Shown here one piece after another: positions 28,060 to 36,102 of a DNA stretch of 53,582 nucleotides. This DNA comes from Lederbergia sp. NSJ-179 (GTDB lineage Bacteria > Bacillota > Bacilli > Bacillales > Bacillaceae_C), in assembly GCF_022867885.1 (NCBI RefSeq), contig NZ_JALIFP010000026.1, positions 1 to 53,582 on the forward strand, written 5' to 3'. Each line of letters opens with the position of its first letter. Positions within the stretch are counted from its first letter, which is position 1. The position numbers and the translations under genes were made by a program. Below the pieces are notes generated by a model. The model worked only from the letters and a program-made list of their open reading frames with translations. It made no database searches and had not been told where the DNA came from.

Positions 28060-28809
28060 TTGCTTACGTTTGAACTGATTTTTGTTATGTTCCTAACCGG
28101 ATTATTGCTTGGTTTTATTGGTGCAGGCGGGTCCGGATTTATGATTGCGATCTTAACCGTTGGGTTTGGTTACCCAATCCATATGGCGATGGGAACGGCC
28201 CTTGCTGCTATGATGTTTACCTCATTGTCAGGAGCGGTTAGCCATATTCGTGAAAAAAATGCAGATCTGATAAGCGGGGGGATTGTTGGCATAACAGGTG
28301 CCATTGCTGCATGGTTCGGAGCCGGCATCGCCATCAATATTCCTGAATCGATTATAACGTGGTTAACCGCTAGTATGCTGGCTTTATCAAGTATTGCTCT
28401 CTTTTTACGTTTGGTCTTGGCTTCAGAAAGTGTGAGCCAGTTAAATAAAAAAAGTATACGTTATTTTGTATCTGTTATTGCTCTTGGTGCCATAACCGGT
28501 TTCTTATCCGGCACGTTTGGCATTGGAGCCACTCCTTTTATTCAATTAGGTTTAATGTTGTTACTTGGATTGCCCATGCGGATGGCAGCAGGTACCTCCA
28601 TGCTGATCATTTTACCGATTGCCGCAGCAGGAGGAGCCGGTTATTTTTGGGCTGGGAGTCTTAATATCCAATTGCTAGTGACTGTTCTGGTTGGTACAAT
28701 GACTGGATCTTATATCGGGGCAAAATTGACAAAGCGAGCGCCCCAAAAGCTTCTTAAAATCGGAATCATTGTCACACCTCTTGCAGCAGCTCTCCTGCTC
28801 ATCCTTTAG
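28060..28809 (+). CDS. TauE/SafE-family membrane permease (sulfite exporter-like)
   Basis: From TTG 28060 (GAGGAG 9 bp upstream; an ATG at 28051 is too close to it) the protein has 249 residues. It has about eight hydrophobic helices arranged as two halves: GFIGAGGSGFMIAILTVGFG in the first and GTFGIGATPFIQLGLMLLLG in the second. These glycine-rich repeats are characteristic of TauE/SafE transporters, which export or import sulfite, sulfonates or other anions. The substrate is not known. It converges on the Agr-like operon, with which it shares a terminator. Confidence 0.85.
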   Translation: MLTFELIFVMFLTGLLLGFIGAGGSGFMIAILTVGFGYPIHMAMGTALAAMMFTSLSGAVSHIREKNADLISGGIVGITGAIAAWFGAGIAINIPESIITWLTASMLALSSIALFLRLVLASESVSQLNKKSIRYFVSVIALGAITGFLSGTFGIGATPFIQLGLMLLLGLPMRMAAGTSMLIILPIAAAGGAGYFWAGSLNIQLLVTVLVGTMTGSYIGAKLTKRAPQKLLKIGIIVTPLAAALLLIL

Positions 28810-28836
28810 CGAACAAACTCGATTTCGCCTTGCTTA

Positions 28837-28921
28837 GCATCATGAACCTCCATGACTACCAAAACAGCTCTGGGGCTTCTTTTTTGGGCGTCATGAAACT
28901 CCCTTGACTACCAAAACAACT
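28837..28921. repeat. Imperfect direct repeat of about 33 bp, two copies
   Basis: Units at 28837-28869 and 28888-28921 both read GC(A/G)TCATGAA, then a CTCC block, then TGACTACCAAAACA. They lie 51 bp apart between the TauE-type gene and its terminator. Like the 21-bp arrays elsewhere in the window, they are intergenic repeats of unknown role. Confidence 0.6.
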
Positions 28922-28946
28922 TTATACAACTGCGGGGCACACTGAA

Positions 28947-28980
28947 AAGCTCAGTGGAATTATTCCACTGAGCTTCCTTT
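28947..28980. terminator. Shared terminator of the TauE-type gene and the Agr-like operon
   Basis: AAGCTCAGTGGAA and TTCCACTGAGCTT form a perfect 13-bp stem with a 3-base loop. It is followed by CCTTTT on the plus strand and TTTTC on the minus strand, and it lies 29 bp after the AgrD-like stop. Confidence 0.85.
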
Positions 28981-29003
28981 TCGAAAGGACCATGGCATCT
29001 TTC

Positions 29004-29126
29004 TTATTTCGTTTTGTTTAAGCTATCGGGAATCTTAGGTGCGTGTAGCAATGGACTTGATGCGGAAACAAATGTTGAAGCAACGGCATGAGTAGCTTTT
29101 GAAACATGTTTAGCTAGTTTTTTCAC
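29004..29126 (-). CDS. AgrD-like cyclic lactone autoinducer prepeptide (Ser ring residue)
   Basis: This 40-codon gene starts at GTG 29126, 8 bp after AGGAGG, and overlaps the last 17 bp of agrB. The peptide has a basic amphipathic leader (MKKLAKHVSKATHAV), a core FVSASSPLLH, and a tail APKIPDSLNKTK. This is the AgrD layout: leader, ring region, then a conserved charged tail with Pro and Leu (compare x-V-P-K-E-L in Staphylococcus aureus). Aligning the tails puts Ser23 where AgrD has its cysteine and predicts a five-residue ring Ser-Ser-Pro-Leu-Leu, closed as a lactone. Position right after agrB strongly supports the call. The exact ring boundaries (Ser23-Leu27 or Ser24-His28) are inference. 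Confidence 0.82.
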   Translation of the reverse strand: MKKLAKHVSKATHAVASTFVSASSPLLHAPKIPDSLNKTK

Positions 29127-29709
29127 CTTTTTCACCTCCTTGAGAGAATTTACTTACTATATGATCCAATGTATGAATCGATTTGATTCCCATTGGTGTA
29201 AGTAGCACGGCTTGAAGAAGTGCCCCAGAAACAAAACCAGTTTGTCCAAAATAAACAGAGAATAGAAGAGAAATAAGCAGCCACACAAGTGCAAATGCCT
29301 TCTTTTTTCTTTCCCATTGTGCGGAATGTTTCAGCTGATGCTCTTCATAGTAAGGGGCGAATTTTAAAATGAGTAGTAAGCTGATGAACCAATAACTATA
29401 AACGTATATATCCTTTTGTGGTAACCATAGCAGGGCAACCATTAATAATAGGCTTGCGATGGAACAGGTTAATGACTGATTTAGATGGGCTCCTCCTGAT
29501 AAAATTCTGAGAATCATAAAGGAAATCCCAATCTGCAAGATGATGAAGGTAGCATCCAGTAACCAACCTGCAACCATCACCAAAAGTAACGTAAATAGTA
29601 AATTAAAAATAATCGTAAAACCAAAGACAAGCACATCTTGAGGAGCCGTTTCTTCAGGATTTGCTTTTTTGATTTGATCCGCAAAGGCTATCGCCCATTT
29701 CTCAAACAT
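29110..29709 (-). CDS. agrB: AgrB-like peptide-processing membrane protease
   Basis: From ATG 29709 (AAGGGAAGTGA upstream) the protein is 199 residues, as expected for AgrB. It has about five to six membrane helices. The catalytic dyad is in RILSGGAHLNQSLTCSIAS, with His and Cys seven residues apart as in S. aureus AgrB (His77, Cys84). AgrB removes the AgrD tail and helps cyclise and export the peptide. It is third in the operon and begins 14 bp after the AgrC-like stop, whose end overlaps its ribosome binding site. Its 3' end overlaps the prepeptide gene. Confidence 0.9.
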   Translation of the reverse strand: MFEKWAIAFADQIKKANPEETAPQDVLVFGFTIIFNLLFTLLLVMVAGWLLDATFIILQIGISFMILRILSGGAHLNQSLTCSIASLLLMVALLWLPQKDIYVYSYWFISLLLILKFAPYYEEHQLKHSAQWERKKKAFALVWLLISLLFSVYFGQTGFVSGALLQAVLLTPMGIKSIHTLDHIVSKFSQGGEKGEKTS

Positions 29710-29722
29710 TCGATCACTTCCC

Positions 29723-30985
29723 TTATAAAATCGGAGAACGAATTGATAGATTAATTGGTTGAAAGTTAGAGTGAATAACAGCACCTAGATGTTTCAGTTC
29801 CAAAAGCGCATCATAGGATTTTAAATTTTCATGCACTTTTTCCTCAATTCGGAGAGGGCTGGAAATGGTAAACGAAACCACCGCTTCCTCGCTTGAGTCA
29901 ATATGAAAGTGAATAATTTTGTCTTGTACTTCTGATGCTTGACTGAGCACAAAAATAAAATTATCAATAATTTTGCTTATACAAACGATTTGCTGTAGCG
30001 AGATCGGCACTTCATATTGAATCTCCCCAGACACCTTGATCGTCACGTCAAAAAGATGAGCGAGTTTCCTTTTATTGATTAATAAAACATAGAATAGTTC
30101 ATCAAGTTGGGAACACAAACCCTGCTCGAGAGCTAAGTTAGATGGTGCTTTATCTAAATCATTCGATCCGATGTAATCTGTAATCAATTCGCAGGCTTGT
30201 CTGTTGGCTAGCTTGACAATTGACTGAAAATGCTGTCTCTCCTCTTCCTTCAAGTTCTCAATCCGATCAATCATTTGTTGTTCTTGATCAAGAAAAAGTT
30301 TCTTCGCCTCAAGAATTTGCTGTTTTTGAAGGAGAATATGTAAAAATAAATAGAATGATAAAATGAGAAAACCAATGAGCATGACGAATAAAATCATCAT
30401 TTGTTTATAAGCAGACTCTTCAATCATTAGGATGTAAGCCGTTAACCAAATAAAAGCAATCATCAAAAGCGAGATCATTACCATAAGGAGACGATATTTC
30501 CTATTCATTCTAGGCATTTTAATCAGGGAACGAACTTCATTTAATTGAAATTGCGAGTACTGAACAATCATGCTGAAGAAAAATACAAATAAAATGGTTA
30601 ACAACTGAGTGACAGCCTTATCAAAAAAAGCGCTAAAGAAATGCAGATGATCCAAGTTAAAAGCTCTTACAAGCACTTCCATAAAAATCATTTGGATAAA
30701 AATATAAAATCCGTAACCCATACTTGTGATCACAAAAGCTTCCAGCATCTTACTAGCTAATAGCCAATTAGTTAACATAAAGGCTAAAATAATTTGCAAA
30801 ATGATGGTATACGTCATAGATATCGAAGTATGATGGAAAAGAAACGAAACCACACTCATTATACTTGCGATCCAGACAAGCGCTTTACGATGCTTTTTTA
30901 AAGAATAACCGAATACCACAATTGGGAAAAGAAATAAACATAACCATTCAAAAAAGGAGAGCAAAAGCGTGATAATCACATTCAT
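29723..30985 (-). CDS. AgrC-like membrane protein with degenerate kinase domain
   Basis: The 420-residue protein has about seven membrane helices (residues 1-220), a coiled-coil linker (KQQILEAKKLFLDQEQQMID), and a cytoplasmic part like the Spo0B/AgrC dimerisation and GHKL region. The usual H-box (R-H-D-x-x-N-H) is replaced by EEERQHFQSIVKLANRQ; a histidine remains at about 252 but the following Asp and Asn do not. The ATPase region keeps an N-box-like asparagine (SKIIDNFIFVL) but lacks D-x-G-x-G and the second glycine box. It probably cannot bind ATP normally. I infer a peptide receptor that signals through the adjacent soluble kinase; an inactive relic is the alternative. Confidence 0.7.
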   Translation of the reverse strand: MNVIITLLLSFFEWLCLFLFPIVVFGYSLKKHRKALVWIASIMSVVSFLFHHTSISMTYTIILQIILAFMLTNWLLASKMLEAFVITSMGYGFYIFIQMIFMEVLVRAFNLDHLHFFSAFFDKAVTQLLTILFVFFFSMIVQYSQFQLNEVRSLIKMPRMNRKYRLLMVMISLLMIAFIWLTAYILMIEESAYKQMMILFVMLIGFLILSFYLFLHILLQKQQILEAKKLFLDQEQQMIDRIENLKEEERQHFQSIVKLANRQACELITDYIGSNDLDKAPSNLALEQGLCSQLDELFYVLLINKRKLAHLFDVTIKVSGEIQYEVPISLQQIVCISKIIDNFIFVLSQASEVQDKIIHFHIDSSEEAVVSFTISSPLRIEEKVHENLKSYDALLELKHLGAVIHSNFQPINLSIRSPIL

Positions 30986-31013
30986 AAACTGTACTCCTTT
31001 TTAAAAAATATCC

Positions 31014-31796
31014 TTACGGTGTGTTTTTCATCAAAGGAAGTCGAATTTGAACCTGTGCACCTTTTGGTTGTTGATTTTGAATAGACAATTCACCATTCAA
31101 TGTTTCAACAATCGCTTTACAGATGGGTAATCCAACACCTGTCCCCGCTTCTTTCGTCGTAAAAAACGGGGAAAATAAATGTTCAATCAAATCCTCAGGA
31201 ATTCCTGTCCCATTATCCGTTATAAGGATCCATACATCTTTGTCTTCCTTTTTCAGTCGAGTATGGATTATACATTCCCCTTTGGATGCTTCAATTGCAT
31301 TATTCATCAAATTGACCAGTAATTGTTCAAAACGGGATTCGTTCCCGGTAATATAAACCTCATCTAATAAATCTGTCTCAAATCGAACACTTTCATATTC
31401 TGGTTGCATTTCAAAAATGGCAACCGTCTTTTCCACCATACATTTCACATCAATAATAGAAAGATGATCTTTCTGAAAATCGGTTGTGGCTAAAACAAGG
31501 AGCTCTTGAATTAACGACTCCATTCGTAAAGCTTCATCTTTGATAATGGAAAGATATTGACTAATTTTCGGGTCTGTTTTTACGGTTTTATCCTGTTCAA
31601 GAAATTGGGTGAACCCAATAATAGAGGTTAAGGGATTTCGAATTTCATGGGCAAAAAACGCAGCTAATCGCCCAATAATTTCATCGTAATTTTCCTCTTT
31701 TTTCTCTTTTTCTAGTTTCTTGGATTCTATTTTTTCCTTTTTAACCGCTTTCTTCTTTTTCCAAATAATACGGTTAAAGAATGGCCAGTTGTTCAT
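31014..31796 (-). CDS. Soluble histidine kinase, first gene of the Agr-like operon
   Basis: The 260-residue protein lacks membrane helices and any sensor domain. It opens with a very lysine/glutamate-rich stretch (residues 13-35), then HisKA with the phosphorylatable His50 in AFFAHEIRNPLTSIIGFTQF. A complete HATPase_c domain follows: LLVNLMNNAIEAS (N-box), ITDNGTGIP (G1), HLFSPFFTTKEAGTGVGLPI (F and G2). The H-box F-x-H-E-I-R-N-P-L-T resembles the sporulation kinases KinA-KinE more than agr-type kinases. The AgrC-like gene begins 28 bp downstream on the same strand. No response regulator lies nearby, so the phosphoryl acceptor must be encoded elsewhere. Confidence 0.88.
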   Translation of the reverse strand: MNNWPFFNRIIWKKKKAVKKEKIESKKLEKEKKEENYDEIIGRLAAFFAHEIRNPLTSIIGFTQFLEQDKTVKTDPKISQYLSIIKDEALRMESLIQELLVLATTDFQKDHLSIIDVKCMVEKTVAIFEMQPEYESVRFETDLLDEVYITGNESRFEQLLVNLMNNAIEASKGECIIHTRLKKEDKDVWILITDNGTGIPEDLIEHLFSPFFTTKEAGTGVGLPICKAIVETLNGELSIQNQQPKGAQVQIRLPLMKNTP

Positions 31797-32248
31797 GGAT
31801 GTTTTTACTCTCCTAAGGGATAGTTTAAATGATATTAATCAAAAATACATGCTCAGTATAATTCTACCTCTGGGGGCTCCTGTTTTTTTACATCCTGAAT
31901 CTGGTAATTTTTACCTTTGTAGATAACTGTACAGCACTCTATTTAAAAAGTCTGTCGGAATTTGTCAAGCAGATAAAAAGTTTTACATTTTTTGCAAAAA
32001 CAAGCTGTCATCTAGTTAAATTGTCCCTTTTCTAGTGACGGATGACTACATTGATAGATGAAAGTCGAGAGAATTCACCATACTTCCTTGTACATCGATC
32101 ATAAATCCCACTTGGTCTACTGAAATCTGCGTTTGAGAGCCGTGTAGGATTCACATTAACAAGAATGGTAGAAAGGTCTGTCTAGAAATAGACGCAAAAC
32201 AGAATTTCCGGACAGCCTTTTTGTATATTTTATTGGTCCTTTCACAGC
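31797..32248. other. Intergenic region upstream of the Agr-like operon
   Basis: This 452-bp region contains the candidate operon promoter (31940-31968) and, at 32170-32225, an imperfect hairpin with an inner stem GTCTA-GAAA-TAGAC followed by CCTTTTT on the plus strand. No gene is supported. Confidence 0.45.
31940..31968 (-). promoter_or_regulatory. Candidate promoter of the Agr-like operon
   Basis: On the minus strand a consensus TTGACA (31963-31968) is followed after 17 bp by TAAATA (31940-31945), a poor -10. It lies 145 bp upstream of the kinase start. A weak -10 with a perfect -35 would leave room for an activator. Confidence 0.42.
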
Positions 32249-33199
32249 TTATGAAAGCACTTGATCGATAAACTCTTTTAAGCGATTTTCATATTGCTCC
32301 GTCACATTGTCAAAAGCTTTTGTATGTCCTGCGTCTGGCACAATCCATAACTCTTTTTCCCCACCAGCGGCATCAAAAAGTTCATGAGCCATGGCAGTGG
32401 GAACAAGATCATCCGCATCCCCGTGTATAATGAACAATGGTCGTGTATTCTTCTTCACTTGTTTAACAGCGGAAGCTTCTTCAAAAGTATACCCTGCTCT
32501 TATTTTCGTAATTCCACTGGTTATGTCTAGAAGAGGGAAAGAGGGCAGATGATAAATATTTTTTAATTGATGCTTAAGCTCTGCTTTGACAGAACTGTAG
32601 CCACTATCTGCAATAATCCCCTTTACTTCATCTGGCAGTTCTTCCCCACTTGTCATCAGAACCGTTGCGGCTCCCATGGAATTTCCATGTAAAAGAATAT
32701 CCGTTGCACCGTGCTCATCAATTAGAAGTTGAATCCAATCGACATAATCAAGCCGTTCATGCCAACCATAACCGATGTAATTTCCTTCACTCTCCCCATG
32801 TCCCCGAGCGTCTGGCAAAAGAATATTGAAACCCTCCTGATAGTAAAACTTCGCTAATTTTCCCATATCATCGCCGGTATTACGAAAGCCATGCGCTAAA
32901 ATAACAGCTTTTCCAGTCGCATTCTCATTTTGAATATATTTCGCTTTTAACTTCAACCCATCGTAGGAAGTCATTTCCCATATTTCGGGATCTTGCTTCT
33001 CATACCAAGCTTCGGCTTCTGCTAAACGACTCTGATCTTCTTCACTAGCTATCGCATTGACTGTAGCTGCTTCTTTGTGAATTTCGATTTCGGTTCCTCT
33101 CTTGACTCCTTGCCCGTAAAAATAATTCCCTGCGAAAATCAATCCTATTAGCAATATACCAATGATACTGCCTGTAATAAACAGTATTCTCTTTTGCAA
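32249..33199 (-). CDS. Membrane-anchored alpha/beta hydrolase
   Basis: The 316-residue protein begins with a TTG after GGGGGGAAAG. One membrane helix (about 5-25) anchors it outside the cell. The hydrolase domain has AVILAHGFRNTGDD (oxyanion region), the nucleophile elbow LLHGNSMGAAT, the acid in FIIHGDADDLVP and the histidine in VPDAGHTKAF. The family includes B. subtilis YqkD-like proteins and bacterial acyl-hydrolases; the substrate is unknown. It is divergent from serC, with a repeat array between. Confidence 0.86.
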   Translation of the reverse strand: MQKRILFITGSIIGILLIGLIFAGNYFYGQGVKRGTEIEIHKEAATVNAIASEEDQSRLAEAEAWYEKQDPEIWEMTSYDGLKLKAKYIQNENATGKAVILAHGFRNTGDDMGKLAKFYYQEGFNILLPDARGHGESEGNYIGYGWHERLDYVDWIQLLIDEHGATDILLHGNSMGAATVLMTSGEELPDEVKGIIADSGYSSVKAELKHQLKNIYHLPSFPLLDITSGITKIRAGYTFEEASAVKQVKKNTRPLFIIHGDADDLVPTAMAHELFDAAGGEKELWIVPDAGHTKAFDNVTEQYENRLKEFIDQVLS

Positions 33200-33332
33200 A
33201 TTCTTTCCCCCCTCGTCCCTATTACACTTTCATTTTTTCGGATAAAGGCTAAACGTTTATGATACACCTTCCAAATTATATGTGCACTTAGATATCTTCA
33301 TTATATCATGGTTAGCAGTAGATGGGCCGCAC

Positions 33333-33600
33333 CTAGATTTCGGCAATTTAAGTCCAGATCCGCATGCCATTCATGAAGTTCGGCATTCTGTTCACGAAGT
33401 TCAGCAATTCAGCCCGAGGTTCAGCAATTCAACCCCGAAGCTCAGCAATCCAATCCCGAAGTTCAGCAATTCAACCCCGAAGTTCAGCAATTCAACCCCG
33501 AAGTTCAGCAATCCACCCCCGAGGTTCAGCAATTCATCACCGTAGTTCAGCAATCCAACTCTAAGTTTGGCAATCCACTCCATAAGTTCAGCCATTTCTC
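33333..33600 (+). repeat. 21-bp tandem repeat array A (core GTTCAGCAAT)
   Basis: About twelve degenerate units of 21 bp run head to tail, each centred on GTTCAGCAATTC or GTTCAGCAATCC and linked by AACCCCGAA. The central units near 33459-33500 are identical; units decay towards both ends. Because 21 is a multiple of three, the array stays open in several frames (for example FSNSTPK), but there is no start, ribosome binding site or protein family, so I do not call a gene. There are no unique spacers, so it is not CRISPR. It lies in the divergent region between the hydrolase and serC. A related array in reverse orientation lies at 52639-52890. Confidence 0.9.
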
Positions 33601-33666
33601 ATAGATTTTGATCCTCTAATTGTATTAAGGGAATTTTCACATTAAATAATGATTTTCATCAACTTT

Positions 33667-33697
33667 TTGACCACTTTCTCCCGCAAAGGTGTATAAT
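33667..33697 (+). promoter_or_regulatory. Candidate serC promoter
   Basis: TTGACC (33667-33672) and TATAAT (33692-33697) are 19 bp apart, slightly wide. The -10 is perfect and lies 32 bp upstream of the serC start. Confidence 0.5.
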
Positions 33698-33728
33698 TCA
33701 CTCAAGGTTAAAATCTTAGGAGTGATAA

Positions 33729-34820
33729 ATGTTGAAACAACGTGCTTATAATTTTAATGCGGGACCTGCTGCACTCCCCCTCGCTGTATTGGAGAAAGCG
33801 CAAAAGGAATTTGTTGATTTCCAAGGCACAGGTATGTCAGTTATGGAATTAAGCCATCGAAGTGCCACGTATGAGGATGTACATAATCAAGCGATTGCTC
33901 GCTTAAAGTCTTTGCTCTCCATTCCAGATCAATATGAAGTACTTTTTCTACAAGGTGGGGCTAGTTTGCAATTTTCAATGATTCCGATGAATTTTTTAAG
34001 CTCCGGCCGGCAAGCGGGTTATATCATGACAGGTTCATGGTCTGAAAAGGCGTTCGAAGAGGCAACATTATTTGGCGAACCTTATCACGTTGCTAGCACA
34101 AAAGAGAATCATTATCGATCGATCCCAGAACTAAATAAATTAAAATACAATAAAAATGATGCCTATATACACGTAACATCAAATAATACCATTTATGGCA
34201 CGCAATGGAAGACATTCCCCCAAACTGGTGATGTTCCTTTAATTGCGGATATGTCTAGTGACATTCTTTCAAGACCTATAGATGTTAATCAATTCGGTCT
34301 TATTTACGCAGGTGCTCAAAAAAATTTAGGACCTGCAGGTGTGACAGTGGTAATCATTCGCAAAGATATGTTGGAAAAGGCGAACACAGCGATTCCAACC
34401 ATGTTACAATACAGCACCCACGCTGAAAAAAATTCACTTTATCATACACCGCCTACATTTGGGATTTATATGCTGGGAGAAGTGCTTGCCTGGATTGAAG
34501 AGCAAGGTGGGATTGACGCTATTACGAAAAGAAATGAAGGAAAGGCAAAAATCATTTATGACACGATTGACCAAAGTAATGGTTTTTATATCGGACATGC
34601 CGAAAAGGATAGCCGTTCTCTGATGAATATTACGTTCCGCTTGCAAAATGAAGAATTAGAGAAGGAATTTCTAACCAAGGCGAAGGAAGAAGGCTTTGTT
34701 GGTTTAAATGGCCACCGCTCTGTTGGCGGTTGCCGGGCATCTACCTACAACGCCGTACCGTTTGAAGCTTGTACGGCACTTTGTCATTTTATGATTGATT
34801 TCCAAAGAAAACACGGATAA
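33729..34820 (+). CDS. serC: Phosphoserine aminotransferase SerC
   Basis: The PLP enzyme converts 3-phosphohydroxypyruvate to phosphoserine in serine biosynthesis. The 363-residue length is normal. Features include YNFNAGPAALPLAVLEKAQ at the start, FLQGGASLQFSMIPMN for cofactor phosphate binding, IADMSSDILSRPIDV and the Schiff-base lysine in IYAGAQKNLGPAGVTVV. The C-terminal VGLNGHRSVGGCRASTYN is also conserved. The start is ATG 33729 after TTAGGAGTGA. It is monocistronic; serA is not adjacent. Confidence 0.95.
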   Translation: MLKQRAYNFNAGPAALPLAVLEKAQKEFVDFQGTGMSVMELSHRSATYEDVHNQAIARLKSLLSIPDQYEVLFLQGGASLQFSMIPMNFLSSGRQAGYIMTGSWSEKAFEEATLFGEPYHVASTKENHYRSIPELNKLKYNKNDAYIHVTSNNTIYGTQWKTFPQTGDVPLIADMSSDILSRPIDVNQFGLIYAGAQKNLGPAGVTVVIIRKDMLEKANTAIPTMLQYSTHAEKNSLYHTPPTFGIYMLGEVLAWIEEQGGIDAITKRNEGKAKIIYDTIDQSNGFYIGHAEKDSRSLMNITFRLQNEELEKEFLTKAKEEGFVGLNGHRSVGGCRASTYNAVPFEACTALCHFMIDFQRKHG

Positions 34821-34858
34821 GCGGCTTTTCTTAGTAGATAAAAAGTTGCTACTAGGAA

Positions 34859-34908
34859 AGAAGGGGCGATTCAATAAGTCAAATTGCGGCGATTGGAGCC
34901 CCTTTTTC
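34859..34908 (+). terminator. Terminator of serC
   Basis: AAGGGGC and GCCCCTTTTT bracket a partly paired 30-base loop, with the T-run on the plus strand about 80 bp after the serC stop. Confidence 0.6.
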
Positions 34909-35036
34909 TATAATTTCTATCATTTCGGTAATTTTTGGGGTGTATAACGATTGCAGAATTTTCGATTTGATTGGATGAGTTATCATTCATAACTGCTATG
35001 ATCTATTAATCCCTTAAAGTGAAGGAGCTACGAAAA

Positions 35037-36056
35037 TTGGATTCATTTAAAATTATTGTTGCAGGCTGTGGAGGCATGTCGAATACATGGTTGGATTATG
35101 CGACAAAACGGGAAGATGTGGAAATTGTCGGCCTTGTCGATGTCAATATCGCGGCGGCGCGGAAAATGGCGGAACGTCGAAATTTAAAGGTACCCGCATT
35201 TTCTGATTTAGCCCAGGCCATAGAAGAAACAAAAGCAAACCTTGTATTCGATGTCACCATCCCTGCCGCCCATAAGCAAATTGTCACAACTGCGTTAAAA
35301 ACTGGCTGTCATGTTTTCGGGGAAAAACCAATGGCCGAATCTTTAGAGGATGCAGAAACTGTTTTACAAGTGGCAGATCAAAGCGGAAAACGCTATGCTG
35401 TCATGCAAAATCGGAGGTATTTGAAGCAGATCCGAGCTTTTCGAGCTTTTCTGTCCAATGGAACCATTGGCACAGTTGGTTCCCTGCATGCAGATTTTTT
35501 TATAGGAGCCCATTTTGGAGGGTTTCGTGATGTAATGGATCATCCACTTATTCTCGATATGGCCATCCATACCTTTGACCAAGCACGTTTTATCAGTGGC
35601 GCTGACCCTGTATCTGTCTATTGTCATGAATATAATCCACCAGGATCCTGGTATAAGGGCAATGCTTCTGCCATCTGTATCTTCGAAATGAGTGATGGGT
35701 CTGTATTTTCCTATAATGGTTCTTGGTGTGCAGAAGGAATGAATACATCATGGGAAGCGGACTGGCGTGTCACAGGAAGCAAAGGGTCCGCATGCTGGGA
35801 TGGAAACAGCAATCCCACCTATGAGGTGATCGATTCCGACCAACATTCTGGCTTTATGAATCCCATGAAAAAAGGAGAAGTGGAATGCGATTGGAATGGG
35901 CAAGAAGGACATTGGGGCTGCTTAGATGAAATGTTCGCATCACTAAAAGAGGACAGACGAGCCGAAACAGATTGTCATGATAATATTGAAAGCATGAAAA
36001 TGGTCTTTGGTGCGATAGAAAGTGCGAAAACGAAGCAAAAGATTCTGTTTAAATAG
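35037..36056 (+). CDS. Gfo/Idh/MocA-family dehydrogenase (second member)
   Basis: From TTG 35037, 9 bp after AAGGAG, the protein is 339 residues. The Rossmann motif is FKIIVAGCGGMSNTWLDYA and the lysine motif is FGEKPMAESLEDAETV; the substrate-domain helix carries ILDMAIHTFDQARFIS with the catalytic histidine. It is distinct from the member at 18314 (for example, the lysine motif has Gly in place of Cys). The substrate is unknown; a sugar or cyclitol is expected. No obvious partner genes adjoin it. Confidence 0.85.
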   Translation: MDSFKIIVAGCGGMSNTWLDYATKREDVEIVGLVDVNIAAARKMAERRNLKVPAFSDLAQAIEETKANLVFDVTIPAAHKQIVTTALKTGCHVFGEKPMAESLEDAETVLQVADQSGKRYAVMQNRRYLKQIRAFRAFLSNGTIGTVGSLHADFFIGAHFGGFRDVMDHPLILDMAIHTFDQARFISGADPVSVYCHEYNPPGSWYKGNASAICIFEMSDGSVFSYNGSWCAEGMNTSWEADWRVTGSKGSACWDGNSNPTYEVIDSDQHSGFMNPMKKGEVECDWNGQEGHWGCLDEMFASLKEDRRAETDCHDNIESMKMVFGAIESAKTKQKILFK

Positions 36057-36058
36057 AA

Positions 36059-36102
36059 TCGAGCTACTCTCATTAAAAGCAGTACGTGTTGCAGTAGCTC
36101 GA
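36059..36102. repeat. Inverted repeat after the dehydrogenase
   Basis: CGAGCTACT and AGTAGCTCG are perfect complements 26 bases apart, starting 3 bp after the stop codon. There is no T-run, so it is a transcript-end hairpin or a processing structure and not a standard terminator. Confidence 0.5.

Noticed and set aside
33282-33600. Open frames with heptad repeats such as FSNSTPK across array A
   Set aside because: They arise because the DNA period is a multiple of three. There is no start context, and the frames are open on both strands.
33333-33600. CRISPR array
   Set aside because: The units are contiguous 21-bp repeats without unique spacers, and there are no cas genes.
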